DNA of 40,935 bases from a virus. Of this stretch, positions 1 through 7,790 are shown one piece after another. The translations under genes were made by a program, and so were the position numbers. Positions within the stretch are counted from its first letter, which is position 1; each line of letters starts with the position of its first letter. Where the stretch lies: positions 1-40,935 of the IMG/VR virus record IMGVR_UViG_3300042147_000001. The stretch is one strand, 5' to 3'. The notes below the pieces were generated by a model. The model was not told where the DNA came from. It was given only the letters and a program-made list of their open reading frames with translations, and made no database searches.

Positions 1-2012
1 ATGAGTCAACCTTTGCGGCCTACATCAAGGCCCTCGAAGAGGAAGCTGCCAAGCCTGATGGCCTGATCGTTGGGCACAACTTCATCAAGTACGACATCCC
101 TGTCTTGGACAAGTTGAAGCGTCTCTACTTTGGTAAGCGCTTGAACATCCCCCGCAAGAAGATCCTTGACACTCTGGTCCTTACTCGTCTGGTCTACAGC
201 AACATCCGCGACCGTGACGCCGGACTGCTCCGCTCTGGGATTCTCCCCGGCAAGATGTTTGGCTCTCATGCTCTCGAAGCGTGGGGCTATCGTCTGGGTG
301 AGATGAAGGGTGAGTACAAGCACGACTTCATTGTCATGTGCACCAACGAAGGGATCACCTATACGCCCGGTCTGGAATGGGCTGAGTGTTCCCAAGCGAT
401 GGAGGACTACTGCGAGCAGGACGTTAGGGTGACCTCTAAGTTGCTCCGTAAGATTCTCGATGATGGTCACTACTTCAGTGACGGTCAGGGCATCGAAGCG
501 GTTCGCATGGAACATGGTGCGGCTTGGACGCTTGCCCAGATGGAACGCAACGGCTTCCCATTCGATATGGATGCGGCTGAGCGTCTCTTCTCGGAGCTGG
601 CTGGCAAGCGCATGGACATGCTCGTGGAACTCATCGAGACCTTTGGGTCTTGGTGGGTCGCTAAGGGTGGCACTGAGCAATTCAGGCATCCGGTAACGGG
701 CGAACCTCTTGAGCGTTACCCACGAGTCAAGTACCCGAAGGTCGGTGACATCTTCACCAAGACCGGGACACGGGACAAGCGTGAGACGTTCGCTGGGGCG
801 CCCTATACGCCTATCGAACAGATCACCTTTAACCCTGGCTCCCGAGCGCACCTCATTAAGGTTCTCAAAGATGCCGGTTGGGTGCCCATAGAGTTCACCG
901 ATAACGGTTCACCTGTTGTCGATGACGAGACCCTTGGTTACATCAAGGTCGATGACCCTCACAAGATGAAGTGCATTGAGCTGATCCGCGAATACCTGAT
1001 GATCCAAAAGAGACTCGGGATGTTAGCGGAAGGTGACAACGCATGGATGAAGATGGTCAAGCCTGATGGAGCAGTCCACGGGAACATCAACCCGAATGGC
1101 GCAGGCACAGGTCGGGCAACTCACAGCTATCCGAACATGGGCCAAGTGCCGTCTTCGAGTTCCCCTTATGGGCCTCATTGCCGTGCTCTCTTTGGAGCTA
1201 TCCATGCGAAGAAACGCAAGGGCTGGGAGAACGTCCGTCAAGTGGGCACCGATGCGGCTGGCCTTGAGCTGCGCTGCCTTGGGCACTATGGGGCTCCATT
1301 CGACGAAGGTGTGTATGCCGAAACGGTCCTCAATGGTGACATCCACTGGGTGAATGGCAAGGCCGCTGGGATTATCAAGTTCGACATCCGTGACAAGCAC
1401 AACGAGGAACACGAGGCCCAACGTGGCACAGCCAAGACGTTCATCTATGCGTTCCTTTATGGCGCTGGTGATGAACTCGTGGGTGCCTTTGTGGGAGGCG
1501 GTAAGAAGGAAGGCAAGGCTCTCAAGAAGTCCTTTATGGAGAACACCCCGGCCATCTCTGGCTTGCAGGGTGCCATCGCTGACCAACTCATCACCGAACA
1601 GAAGTGGAACCAAGCGACCAAGCGATTCGACATCAAATGGAAGCGCCGTTGGTTGAAGGGTCTGGACGGTCGCAAGATCCATGTTCGGTCACCTCACTCA
1701 GCCTTGAACTTCCTGCTCCAGTCCGCTGGGGCAATCATCTGCAAGAAGTGGGTGGTGGAAGTTGAGAGAGTCCTCATGGAAGAACATGGCTTGTATCACG
1801 GCTGGTATGACGATGAAGGGAATCCGGGTGACTTCTGCTTTATGGCTTGGGTCCACGATGAACTTCAGATCGCTGCACGCACCCCTGAGATCGCTGAGAT
1901 TGTCGCAAAGGTCTCTCAAGACGCCATCCGTTCGGTAGGCGAATCATTCAACTTCCGTTGCCAGTTAGACACCGACTTCAAGATTGGTGACACATGGCGC
2001 GAGTGCCACTAA
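1..2012 (+). CDS. 5: T7-like DNA polymerase (gp5), 5' end missing
   Basis: Family A replicative DNA polymerase with a 3'-5' exonuclease domain; in T7 it uses host thioredoxin as processivity factor. The reading frame is open from base 3 and matches T7 gp5 from about residue 36, so roughly 35 N-terminal residues are missing, including the first exonuclease acidic motif (D5/E7 in T7). Visible are exonuclease-domain sequence (GLLRSGxLPGKxFGSHALEAWGYRLGEMKGEYK pattern near 219-318), a thioredoxin-binding-loop region (about 660-800, somewhat shorter than in T7), the polymerase metal site GTDAAGLELRC (Asp codon at 1251) and the motif C WVHDE (Asp codon at 1858). The C-terminus matches T7 (FRCxLDTxxKxGxxWxxCH). 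The first seven bases of the same gene are probably at 40929-40935. The downstream gene starts 10 bases later. Confidence 0.97.
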   Translation, partial: ESTFAAYIKALEEEAAKPDGLIVGHNFIKYDIPVLDKLKRLYFGKRLNIPRKKILDTLVLTRLVYSNIRDRDAGLLRSGILPGKMFGSHALEAWGYRLGEMKGEYKHDFIVMCTNEGITYTPGLEWAECSQAMEDYCEQDVRVTSKLLRKILDDGHYFSDGQGIEAVRMEHGAAWTLAQMERNGFPFDMDAAERLFSELAGKRMDMLVELIETFGSWWVAKGGTEQFRHPVTGEPLERYPRVKYPKVGDIFTKTGTRDKRETFAGAPYTPIEQITFNPGSRAHLIKVLKDAGWVPIEFTDNGSPVVDDETLGYIKVDDPHKMKCIELIREYLMIQKRLGMLAEGDNAWMKMVKPDGAVHGNINPNGAGTGRATHSYPNMGQVPSSSSPYGPHCRALFGAIHAKKRKGWENVRQVGTDAAGLELRCLGHYGAPFDEGVYAETVLNGDIHWVNGKAAGIIKFDIRDKHNEEHEAQRGTAKTFIYAFLYGAGDELVGAFVGGGKKEGKALKKSFMENTPAISGLQGAIADQLITEQKWNQATKRFDIKWKRRWLKGLDGRKIHVRSPHSALNFLLQSAGAIICKKWVVEVERVLMEEHGLYHGWYDDEGNPGDFCFMAWVHDELQIAARTPEIAEIVAKVSQDAIRSVGESFNFRCQLDTDFKIGDTWRECH

Positions 2013-2022
2013 GGAGAACTCC

Positions 2023-2406
2023 ATGGCTAAAACTCTGAAACTCAACGTGAGCTTCCCAATGTCCATCGTGATTAAGGCTGAGACCATCGCTGATCTACAG
2101 AAGATCCGTAAGGACTCCCTTGAGATTCCCGCTGAGAAACTCGCCAAGCTTAATGGTGAGGCGCGCTTCAAGGTCGGCCTGTTCACTGGTGATAAAACCG
2201 ATGAGCAGATCTTGGAGATCATCTTCCGTTCTGGCATCCGTACATTCCTCAGAGAGGACCTGCGAAAGGAACTCGAAGGTGACGAGTCTCGCATCCGAGT
2301 GGGTGACGTAAAGGTCGTCTATGAGGACCAATCCGTACTCGCTCGGGCCTGCTCCTGCGGGGCTTGCTTCGAGTGTCGAATTGCCCGTGGTGGCAGCGAT
2401 GAATGA
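2023..2406 (+). CDS. 5.5: gp5.5-like protein with C-terminal Cys cluster
   Basis: A 127-residue protein directly after DNA polymerase, the position of T7 gene 5.5. T7 gp5.5 binds the host nucleoid protein H-NS. The N-terminus (K-x-N/K-VSF) and a central F-x-R-x-x-x-RE segment resemble T7 gp5.5, but identity is weak, so the assignment rests partly on synteny. ATG 2023 was chosen because AAGGAG sits just upstream at 2011-2016. Unlike T7 gp5.5 (about 99 residues) it has a tail of about 28 residues with CSCGACFEC, four cysteines that could bind zinc. Its last 8 bases overlap the 5.7-like gene, so the two are probably translationally coupled. Confidence 0.65.
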   Translation: MAKTLKLNVSFPMSIVIKAETIADLQKIRKDSLEIPAEKLAKLNGEARFKVGLFTGDKTDEQILEIIFRSGIRTFLREDLRKELEGDESRIRVGDVKVVYEDQSVLARACSCGACFECRIARGGSDE

Positions 2407-2608
2407 GTACCTAAAGGTCCTTTGGGAACTCAAGAAGCAAGCCCGTTCCTATCAAGCTGACTTCGTTCGGTCCCGCATCGCGCTGGTCAACGAAGCGTCC
2501 TCTCGGGGGCACATCTCGTGCCTCTCTACTTCCGGTAAGAACATGGGCTTCTGGTCCTTGACGACTGCCGGTCAGGAATTCCTTTCGACTTATGGAGGTG
2601 CTGTTTGA
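2399..2608 (+). CDS. 5.7: gp5.7-like host sigma-S control protein
   Basis: A 69-residue protein, the same length as T7 gp5.7, with clear similarity along its length: YLKVL near the N-terminus, then EAxSRGHISCLxTSGxN in the middle and a C-terminal GG. T7 gp5.7 is known to inhibit transcription by sigma-S RNA polymerase and so prevents a stationary-phase response during infection; the same role is inferred here. ATG 2399 overlaps the end of the 5.5-like gene by 8 bases, and its own stop overlaps the start of the next small gene. The order 5-5.5-5.7-6 is that of T7. Confidence 0.85.
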   Translation: MNEYLKVLWELKKQARSYQADFVRSRIALVNEASSRGHISCLSTSGKNMGFWSLTTAGQEFLSTYGGAV

Positions 2609-2718
2609 GTTCGTTCTCAATGTTTGGCACATGCCAGAAGTGTGGCCTTGTTCAATACATGCAGGGCCAACCCTGTCGCGACTGCGGTGGAAAGGTTCAA
2701 CAAGGAGGTAAGCAATGA
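2605..2718 (+). CDS. small zinc-ribbon protein (TTG start)
   Basis: A 37-residue protein with two CxxC pairs (CQKC and CRDC) separated by ten residues, the layout of a minimal zinc ribbon. TTG 2605 is preferred because GGAGG at 2594-2598 lies six bases upstream and the TTG overlaps the previous stop codon (TTGA). The first in-frame ATG (2620) would be 21 bases from that site. The stop overlaps the exonuclease start (ATGA at 2715). The four-way chain 5.5, 5.7, this gene and 6, each overlapping the next, argues that it is translated. It could bind nucleic acid or a host protein; no specific function can be assigned. Confidence 0.7.
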   Translation: MSSFSMFGTCQKCGLVQYMQGQPCRDCGGKVQQGGKQ

Positions 2719-3650
2719 CCCAGAAACTTAAAGTAGGTCTCGCCCTCGACATGGACTATCTGATCTTCAGCGCGATGTCTGCTGCCGAGGAAGAGGTGGA
2801 CTGGGGCGAGGATGTATGGACCCTGAACTGCGACCACAACAAGGCTCGCTCGATTCTCTTCGGGACCATTAAGACCATCAAGGCGGACATCGGCGGTCAA
2901 CTCAAGCGTAAGTTCAAGCTGACTGAAGATCGCTACGAGTTCATCGACCTGTGCATCATCTCGGGCGAGAACAACTGGCGCAAAGAGGTCCTTGAGACCT
3001 ACAAGGCGAACCGTAAAGGCAAGCGCAAACCAGTCGGTTACCCAGCGTTCTGCGAGGGCATCATGGATCACTTCGGTCCTGAGCGATCCTTTAAGTGGGA
3101 CGGCGTGGAAGGTGATGATGTCTGTGGGATCTTGATGACTAACCCTGCGCTGGCTGGCTGTGACCGTATGGTCTCTGTGAGCTGCGATAAGGACTTCAAC
3201 ACGGTCCCCGGTTACTTCTTCTGGCTGACCCAAATGGACCTCGTTAAGAACGATGAGGCGGCCGCTGATGGCTTCCACATGCTTCAGGCGATGATGGGTG
3301 ATGTGACTGATGGCTACGGCGGGATTCCGGGTATCGGCAAGGAGACCGCTAAGGCTTTCCTTGAGTCCCCTGAGTTCTTCTATGAGACCACGAAGGTCAT
3401 GAAGTCCGGCCCCCGGAAGGGTGAGGAAGTTCCTTACTGGACCTCAATGTCTCGTGAAGAGGCTGGTGATGATCCTCGGTTTGTCTTCAACAATGGTGCT
3501 CCAACGCTGTGGGACTGCATGGTCTCCCTGGCAAACAAGCAGGGCATCACTGAGGCTGACCTTCTGGTCCAAGCTCAGGTCGCTCGCATCCTTCGGGATA
3601 GTGACTTCGATCACGATGCCAAGAAGCCAATCCTTTGGATTCCTCAATGA
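2715..3650 (+). CDS. 6: 5'-3' exonuclease (gp6)
   Basis: A 311-residue homologue of T7 gp6, a FEN-like 5'-3' exonuclease that degrades host DNA, removes RNA primers and takes part in recombination and concatemer processing. Family signatures include LDMDYLIFSAMSAAE near the N-terminus, NWRKEV and YKANRKGKRKPVGY, then EGDDVCGI, SCDKDF and GDVTDGYGGIPGIGKETA, which supply metal-binding acidic residues and the helix-3-turn-helix. Length is near that of T7 gp6. ATG 2715 overlaps the preceding stop, with AAGGAGG at 2703-2708. The end of the gene overlaps a tiny membrane-protein ORF. Confidence 0.96.
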   Translation: MTQKLKVGLALDMDYLIFSAMSAAEEEVDWGEDVWTLNCDHNKARSILFGTIKTIKADIGGQLKRKFKLTEDRYEFIDLCIISGENNWRKEVLETYKANRKGKRKPVGYPAFCEGIMDHFGPERSFKWDGVEGDDVCGILMTNPALAGCDRMVSVSCDKDFNTVPGYFFWLTQMDLVKNDEAAADGFHMLQAMMGDVTDGYGGIPGIGKETAKAFLESPEFFYETTKVMKSGPRKGEEVPYWTSMSREEAGDDPRFVFNNGAPTLWDCMVSLANKQGITEADLLVQAQVARILRDSDFDHDAKKPILWIPQ

Positions 3651-3736
3651 CCACCTTCGAGATCATCCTACTGATCATCATCATATTGACCTGCCCGTGG
3701 TGGGTCTCTCTGTTGTGTCTGATCTTCGCGGATTAA
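3647..3736 (+). CDS. 29-residue hydrophobic membrane peptide
   Basis: A tiny ORF starting at an ATGA overlap with the exonuclease stop. The product has one strongly hydrophobic stretch (IILLIIIILT near residues 6-15, then a PWWVSLLCLIF segment), so it looks like a single-span membrane peptide. T7 has a short gene 6.3 at this position, but no sequence identity is claimed. Its TAA stop forms bases -17 to -15 of the next phage promoter. No independent ribosome-binding site is obvious; translation would depend on coupling to gp6. Function unknown. Confidence 0.45.
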   Translation: MTTFEIILLIIIILTCPWWVSLLCLIFAD

Positions 3737-3756
3737 AACCCCTCACTATTGCGACC
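3734..3756 (+). promoter_or_regulatory. phage promoter, phi6.5-like (late type)
   Basis: TAAAACCCCTCACTATT then +1 G at 3751 (GCGACC). It matches the T7/T3/gh-1 promoter layout: CTCACT core, C at -11 and -10, A at -3. It lies before the 6.5-like gene, the position of T7 class III promoter phi6.5. Confidence 0.93.
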
Positions 3757-3799
3757 AACCTATGGGGATTGTTCCTTATAGATCCTTTAAGGAGGACCA

Positions 3800-4048
3800 A
3801 TGCTGGCAGTAATTCAACATCACATCCGCAACCCCGATGACATTCCTGACATCCCCCAAGCCTCCGCTGAGTATCTCAACGTCCGTCTCAACGCTTCCTA
3901 TCTGCTCGCCACTGGCGCAGTCGATGAGTTGCGCAAGGCGAACTACTCCGAGAGCTACATCGCGGGCTTCCTTGATGGCTGCAACGCGGCCACTGAGATC
4001 GTTGAGCTGATGCAGGAGAGTCAACGACAAGAACAGGAGGAAGAATAA
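3800..4048 (+). CDS. 6.5: gp6.5-like protein
   Basis: An 82-residue protein, first gene after the late promoter at 3734, with AAGGAGG at 3789-3795. The N-terminus (ML-x-x-I-x-x-x-x-NPDDIPDIP, then AxAEYLxVRxNxxYL) and the middle (SExxIxGFxxG) match my recollection of T7 gp6.5, which has about the same length. The C-terminus is rich in Glu and Gln. No biochemical role is established for this family. It is followed two bases later by the 6.7 gene. Confidence 0.8.
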   Translation: MLAVIQHHIRNPDDIPDIPQASAEYLNVRLNASYLLATGAVDELRKANYSESYIAGFLDGCNAATEIVELMQESQRQEQEEE

Positions 4049-4050
4049 GC

Positions 4051-4338
4051 ATGTGCTTCTCATCCAAGCCCAAGACTCCAAAGACTGACCCCAACTCCCT
4101 AAAGGCCCCTGAGCCGGTTCTCATTGAGGAACCTAAGGGTGTGGACTTTGGGGCATCCGCTTCTGACCAAAGCACCGCAACTGGTGTCGATGCGACAACC
4201 GTAGAGAAGGACCCAGCGACCGCCGATAAGGGTGATGGTTCTTCGTCTGCAACAGCCACCGATACTGGCACCGTCACGACCACCAAGAAGGCTAAGTCCC
4301 CTTCTGTCAAGCGAGCGATCACAAAGGTCACCGCATGA
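4051..4338 (+). CDS. 6.7: virion protein gp6.7-like
   Basis: A 95-residue protein beginning MCFSxKxKTPKxDxN, the diagnostic N-terminus of T7 gp6.7, a minor virion protein ejected into the cell early in infection. After residue 35 it is low-complexity (Ala, Thr, Ser, Lys, Asp), as expected for a largely disordered ejected protein. AGGAGG at 4034-4039 precedes ATG 4051. The stop overlaps the next start (ATGA at 4335). Confidence 0.88.
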   Translation: MCFSSKPKTPKTDPNSLKAPEPVLIEEPKGVDFGASASDQSTATGVDATTVEKDPATADKGDGSSSATATDTGTVTTTKKAKSPSVKRAITKVTA

Positions 4339-4769
4339 TCCTAAGGTCGGTCCTATTGGAACCCGGCCAACCCTCTTCAGCCCGCGAGATCATGAGTCGA
4401 ATCATTGACGACATGACCGAACTCACTTGGCAGTCAACACGACAAGAAGCTGAGACCCGAGTCCTTGAATCCGTCGAATCACTTGAGCGCATTGAGATAA
4501 CCGTGAGGGACCTTAAAGGGTCCTTGATGGGGATCGCATCGTGCGTGGGTGAGGATGATGATCACCTGGGAATCGTGTTCTCAGTTCACTGGCGCTTCGT
4601 CCTCCCTGAGGCTCGTGGCGCTGTCGGTGTGGCAATCCAAAGGGAGATCCTTAGGTCTGCTCGAAGGGCTGGCGTGAAGGTCGTGGCGTACACCAAGCGG
4701 GTCTCTGAAGGCCGGTTTGAAGTTATCTATCAGAAACTCAAGGAGAAACCCTATGGGCAAAAAGATTAA
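4335..4769 (+). CDS. possible GNAT-like acetyltransferase-fold protein
   Basis: A 144-residue protein between 6.7 and 7.3, the position of T7 gene 7. The segment around residues 85-130 (HWRFVLPEARG, then a helix REILRSARRAGVK and a strand VVAYTKR) looks like the core of a GNAT fold, where a strand is followed by the acetyl-CoA-binding R/Q-x-x-G-x-G/A loop and a helix. The loop here is ARGAVG, not perfectly canonical, so catalysis is uncertain. It could act in head-tail assembly rather than modify a substrate. Its 3' end overlaps the 7.3-like gene by 17 bases. Confidence 0.5.
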   Translation: MILRSVLLEPGQPSSAREIMSRIIDDMTELTWQSTRQEAETRVLESVESLERIEITVRDLKGSLMGIASCVGEDDDHLGIVFSVHWRFVLPEARGAVGVAIQREILRSARRAGVKVVAYTKRVSEGRFEVIYQKLKEKPYGQKD

Positions 4770-5013
4770 GAAGGCGATCCAAAGCGTTACCAAAGCGGCT
4801 GACGTGCTGGGTGTCCATAAAGAAGACAAACCGAAGCAAACCGAAGCGGCTGCTGTTGTGGCAACCCCTGCGCCTGCTGCAACCGTAGCGACTCCAGAGA
4901 CCGCCACGGACACCACTGAGGCTGATACTGAGGCCGCAAAGAAGTCTGCTCGATCCAAGGGCAAGACTGGCCTGTCCGTTGCTCGAAGCCCTGGCTCTGG
5001 CCTTAACGTTTAA
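4753..5013 (+). CDS. 7.3: tail protein gp7.3-like
   Basis: An 86-residue protein with the T7 gp7.3 N-terminus (MGKKxKKAxxxVTK) and C-terminus (KxARxxGKxxLSVARSxGxGxN). T7 gp7.3 is a virion component needed for adsorption or tail assembly. The centre is an Ala/Thr/Glu-rich low-complexity stretch. ATG 4753 is set by AGGAG at 4741-4745 and by alignment to T7; the gene overlaps the preceding ORF by 17 bases. The portal gene follows after 12 bases. Confidence 0.9.
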   Translation: MGKKIKKAIQSVTKAADVLGVHKEDKPKQTEAAAVVATPAPAATVATPETATDTTEADTEAAKKSARSKGKTGLSVARSPGSGLNV

Positions 5014-5025
5014 AGGAGGTGACTC

Positions 5026-6660
5026 ATGGCAACTACAGCCCGTGAGGGACTCGCTGAGGAAGGCGCAAAGGCCGTCTATGAACGCCTGAAGAACGACCGT
5101 GTTCCTTACGAGACCCGTGCGGAGAACTGCGCCAAGGTCACTATCCCGTCTCTGTTCCCTAAGGACTCCGACAACGCCTCTACTGACTACACCACACCGT
5201 GGCAAGCAGTGGGCGCTCGTGGTTTGAACAACCTGTCTGCCAAGGTGATGCTCGCTCTGTTCCCGTTGCAAACGTGGATGAAGCTGAAGGTGTCTGAATG
5301 GCAGGCTAAGCAACTCGTTGCCGACCCCTCGCAACTGGCTGTCGTGGAACAGGGATTGGGTATGGTTGAGCGAATCCTGATGTCCTACATGGAAGCCAAC
5401 AGCTACCGAGTGACGCTCTTTGAGTTGATCCGTCAGTTGGCCCTTGCAGGTTCCGGTTTGCTTTACCTTCCACCACCTGACGCAAGCTCCGCTGCTTACA
5501 ACCCGATGAAGCTCTACACGCTGCATAACCACACGGTTCAGCGAGATGCCTTCGGGTCTGTCCTACAGATCGTGACCCTCGATAAGGTGGCCTATGCGGC
5601 CCTCCCAGAGGACATCCGAAACTCTATGGACACCAATGGTCAGGACATGAAGCCTGATCAGGAAGTTGAAGTTTACACCCACGTCTATCTCGACGATGAG
5701 TCAGGAAACTATCTGAGCTACCAAGAGATAGACGGTGTGGAAGTCGATGGCACCGAAGGTGAGTATCCAGTGGATGCCTGCCCGTGGATCGCTGTTCGAT
5801 GGACCAAGCGTGATGGCGAACATTATGGCCGTAGCCATGTGGAAGAATATCTTGGTGACCTAACGTCCCTTGAGAGTCTCCATGAGGCCATGATCAAGTT
5901 CTCAATGATCGCCTCTAAGGTGATCGGATTGGTCAACCCTAACGGTGTCACTCAGGTTCGTCGTTTGGTTAAAGCCCAGACCGGTGACTTTGTGGCAGGC
6001 AAGAAGTCTGACATTGAGTTCCTGCAACTTGAGAAGACCGCTGACTTCACAGTAGCCAAGTCGGTAGCTGATGCTATTGAAGGTCGATTGAGCTACGTCT
6101 TTATGCTGAACAGTGCAGTGCAGCGACAAGGTGAGCGCGTTACAGCCGAAGAGATTCGATATGTGGCGTCTGAACTGGAAGATACCCTTGGGGGCGTCTA
6201 TTCGATCCTCTCTCAGGAACTCCAGTTGCCTATCGTCCGCATCCTGTTGAATCAGCTTCAGGCGACAAGCCAGATCCCTGATATGCCAAAGGAAGCCGTT
6301 GAGCCAACTGTGAGCACTGGGGTGGAAGCGCTGGGTCGTGGACAAGATCTCGACAAGTTGAATCAGTTCCTCGGTGCGATGACCCAAGTGGCTCAGCTCC
6401 AACAGGACCCTGACTTGAACATGTCGAACATCAAGTTGCGCTTAGCGAACGCCATTGGGATCGACGTAACGGGCCTCTTGCTGACTGAAGCTGAGAAGGC
6501 TCAGGCGCAATCCCGTGAGATGTTGCAGCAAGGTGGTATGGCTGCTGCTGCTGGTCTCGGTCAAGGTGCTGCTGCTCAAGCAACTGCAAGTCCAGAAGCA
6601 ATGAATGCCGCAATGGATACCGTTGGTGTTCAACCTTCGGCAATCAACGCTCAAGTTTAA
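5026..6660 (+). CDS. 8: portal / head-tail connector (gp8)
   Basis: A 544-residue homologue of T7 gp8 (536), the dodecameric portal at one head vertex through which DNA is packaged and ejected. Recognisable segments are YERLKNDRVPYETRAENCAKVTIPSLFP at the N-terminus, TPWQAVGARGLNNLSAKVMLALFP, PYLP-like LLYLP near 145, and ERVTAEEIRYVASELEDTLGGVYS in the C-terminal half. The last 50 residues are Ala/Gln-rich. AAAGGAGGTGACTC at 5012-5025 gives a strong ribosome site. The TAA stop (6658-6660) is also bases -17 to -15 of the promoter for the scaffold gene. Confidence 0.96.
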   Translation: MATTAREGLAEEGAKAVYERLKNDRVPYETRAENCAKVTIPSLFPKDSDNASTDYTTPWQAVGARGLNNLSAKVMLALFPLQTWMKLKVSEWQAKQLVADPSQLAVVEQGLGMVERILMSYMEANSYRVTLFELIRQLALAGSGLLYLPPPDASSAAYNPMKLYTLHNHTVQRDAFGSVLQIVTLDKVAYAALPEDIRNSMDTNGQDMKPDQEVEVYTHVYLDDESGNYLSYQEIDGVEVDGTEGEYPVDACPWIAVRWTKRDGEHYGRSHVEEYLGDLTSLESLHEAMIKFSMIASKVIGLVNPNGVTQVRRLVKAQTGDFVAGKKSDIEFLQLEKTADFTVAKSVADAIEGRLSYVFMLNSAVQRQGERVTAEEIRYVASELEDTLGGVYSILSQELQLPIVRILLNQLQATSQIPDMPKEAVEPTVSTGVEALGRGQDLDKLNQFLGAMTQVAQLQQDPDLNMSNIKLRLANAIGIDVTGLLLTEAEKAQAQSREMLQQGGMAAAAGLGQGAAAQATASPEAMNAAMDTVGVQPSAINAQV

Positions 6661-6680
6661 AAACCCTCACTATTGCGACA
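6658..6680 (+). promoter_or_regulatory. phage promoter, phi9-like (late type)
   Basis: TAAAAACCCTCACTATT with +1 G at 6675 (GCGACA). It starts exactly on the portal gene stop codon and precedes the scaffold gene, as phi9 does in T7. A at -3. Confidence 0.95.
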
Positions 6681-6747
6681 CACAAGACACGGAAACCTCA
6701 GGGCGGACGTTGAGTGTGATCGCTCCCTATTTAAGAAAGGAGACTCT

Positions 6748-7683
6748 ATGCGTTTTGGTATTGGTATGTCGATGGCAGTCCTTATGGGTGCTTGCTTCCG
6801 ATCCGAAGATGTTTACGCCTCCTTTGGTGTGAACGGTGCGGTTATGTCCAGCAACAACATCACTGAGCATGAGCAGAATATGCTTGCTCTCAATGTTAGC
6901 GCCCGTGATGGCGATGATTCTCTGGAACTCAATGAGGACCAAGGAACTGCTTTGCTTGACGAAGAAGGTAACGTCATTAATGAAGGTGGTGATGATCAGA
7001 ATGATGGCTCCGAGGAAGGTGATGAGGACAGTGCCCAAGACGAAGATGGTACTGACTCCGATGACTTCACCCCACTGGGCGAGCCTGACGCTGAACTGAT
7101 CCAATCCTCTAAGGAGATCGACGAGTACGCTGAAGGCTTCCAACAGCTCCGTGCTCAGGCGATCAAGTTGGGTCTTCCTGCTGATGCAGCCGCTGCCATT
7201 GAGGCCGAGTATGAGACCTCTCAGAAGCTCTCTGAGGCGTCCTTGGTGGCCCTTGAGGCCGTGGGTTACTCCCGTGGTTTCGTTCGGTCGTTCATCGCTG
7301 GTCAAGAAGCTGTTGCCTCGAAGTACGTCTCGCAGATCCAAGCGTTCGCTGGTGGTCCTGAGAAGTTCACCCAGATCATTGGGCACCTCAAGGCCAACAG
7401 CCCTGATGCTGTGGTAGCTCTCGAAGAAGCAATGGGTCGTCAAGACCTCGCTTCGATCAAGACCATCATCAACTTGGGTATGCAGTCCCGCACCAAGAAG
7501 TTCGGTAAGGCTCCTGAGCGTAGCGCCACCAAGCGCGCATCGGCTCCATCGGTCGCCGCTAAGGCATCTGAAGGGTTCGCCTCTCAGCGCGAGATGATCT
7601 CCGCTATGTCTGACCCACGCTATCAGAACGATGCAACTTATCGCCGTTCGGTTGAAGCAAAGGTTGGCGCTTCGAGCTGGTAA
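6748..7683 (+). CDS. 9: capsid assembly scaffold (gp9)
   Basis: A 311-residue homologue of T7 gp9 (307), the internal scaffold that guides prohead assembly and leaves before DNA packaging. The motif DVYASFGVNxAVMS lies near residue 22, followed by EHEQNMLALxVxARDGDD, an acidic low-complexity segment (GGDDQNDGSEEGDEDS), EEFTPLGE-like DFTPLGEP, and the T7-like C-terminus (MIxAMSDPRYxxDAxYRRxVExKV). ATG 6748 is chosen because AAAGGAG (6737-6743) lies five bases upstream. It adds about 14 residues before the part matching T7, so a later start (for example the Met at residue 7) is possible. Confidence 0.95.
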   Translation: MRFGIGMSMAVLMGACFRSEDVYASFGVNGAVMSSNNITEHEQNMLALNVSARDGDDSLELNEDQGTALLDEEGNVINEGGDDQNDGSEEGDEDSAQDEDGTDSDDFTPLGEPDAELIQSSKEIDEYAEGFQQLRAQAIKLGLPADAAAAIEAEYETSQKLSEASLVALEAVGYSRGFVRSFIAGQEAVASKYVSQIQAFAGGPEKFTQIIGHLKANSPDAVVALEEAMGRQDLASIKTIINLGMQSRTKKFGKAPERSATKRASAPSVAAKASEGFASQREMISAMSDPRYQNDATYRRSVEAKVGASSW

Positions 7684-7694
7684 AGCCAGTCATT

Positions 7695-7717
7695 TAAAAA
7701 CCCTCACTATTGCGACA
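7695..7717 (+). promoter_or_regulatory. phage promoter, phi10-like (late type)
   Basis: TAAAAACCCTCACTATT with +1 G at 7712 (GCGACA), 79 bases before the capsid gene; the equivalent of T7 phi10, the strongest T7 promoter. A at -3. Confidence 0.95.
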
Positions 7718-7790
7718 CACAACATAACTCTCTGTTCATTCAGGAGATGAGTGTGTCCGTCTTTTAGAAATCACAAAGGAGAACTACTCA

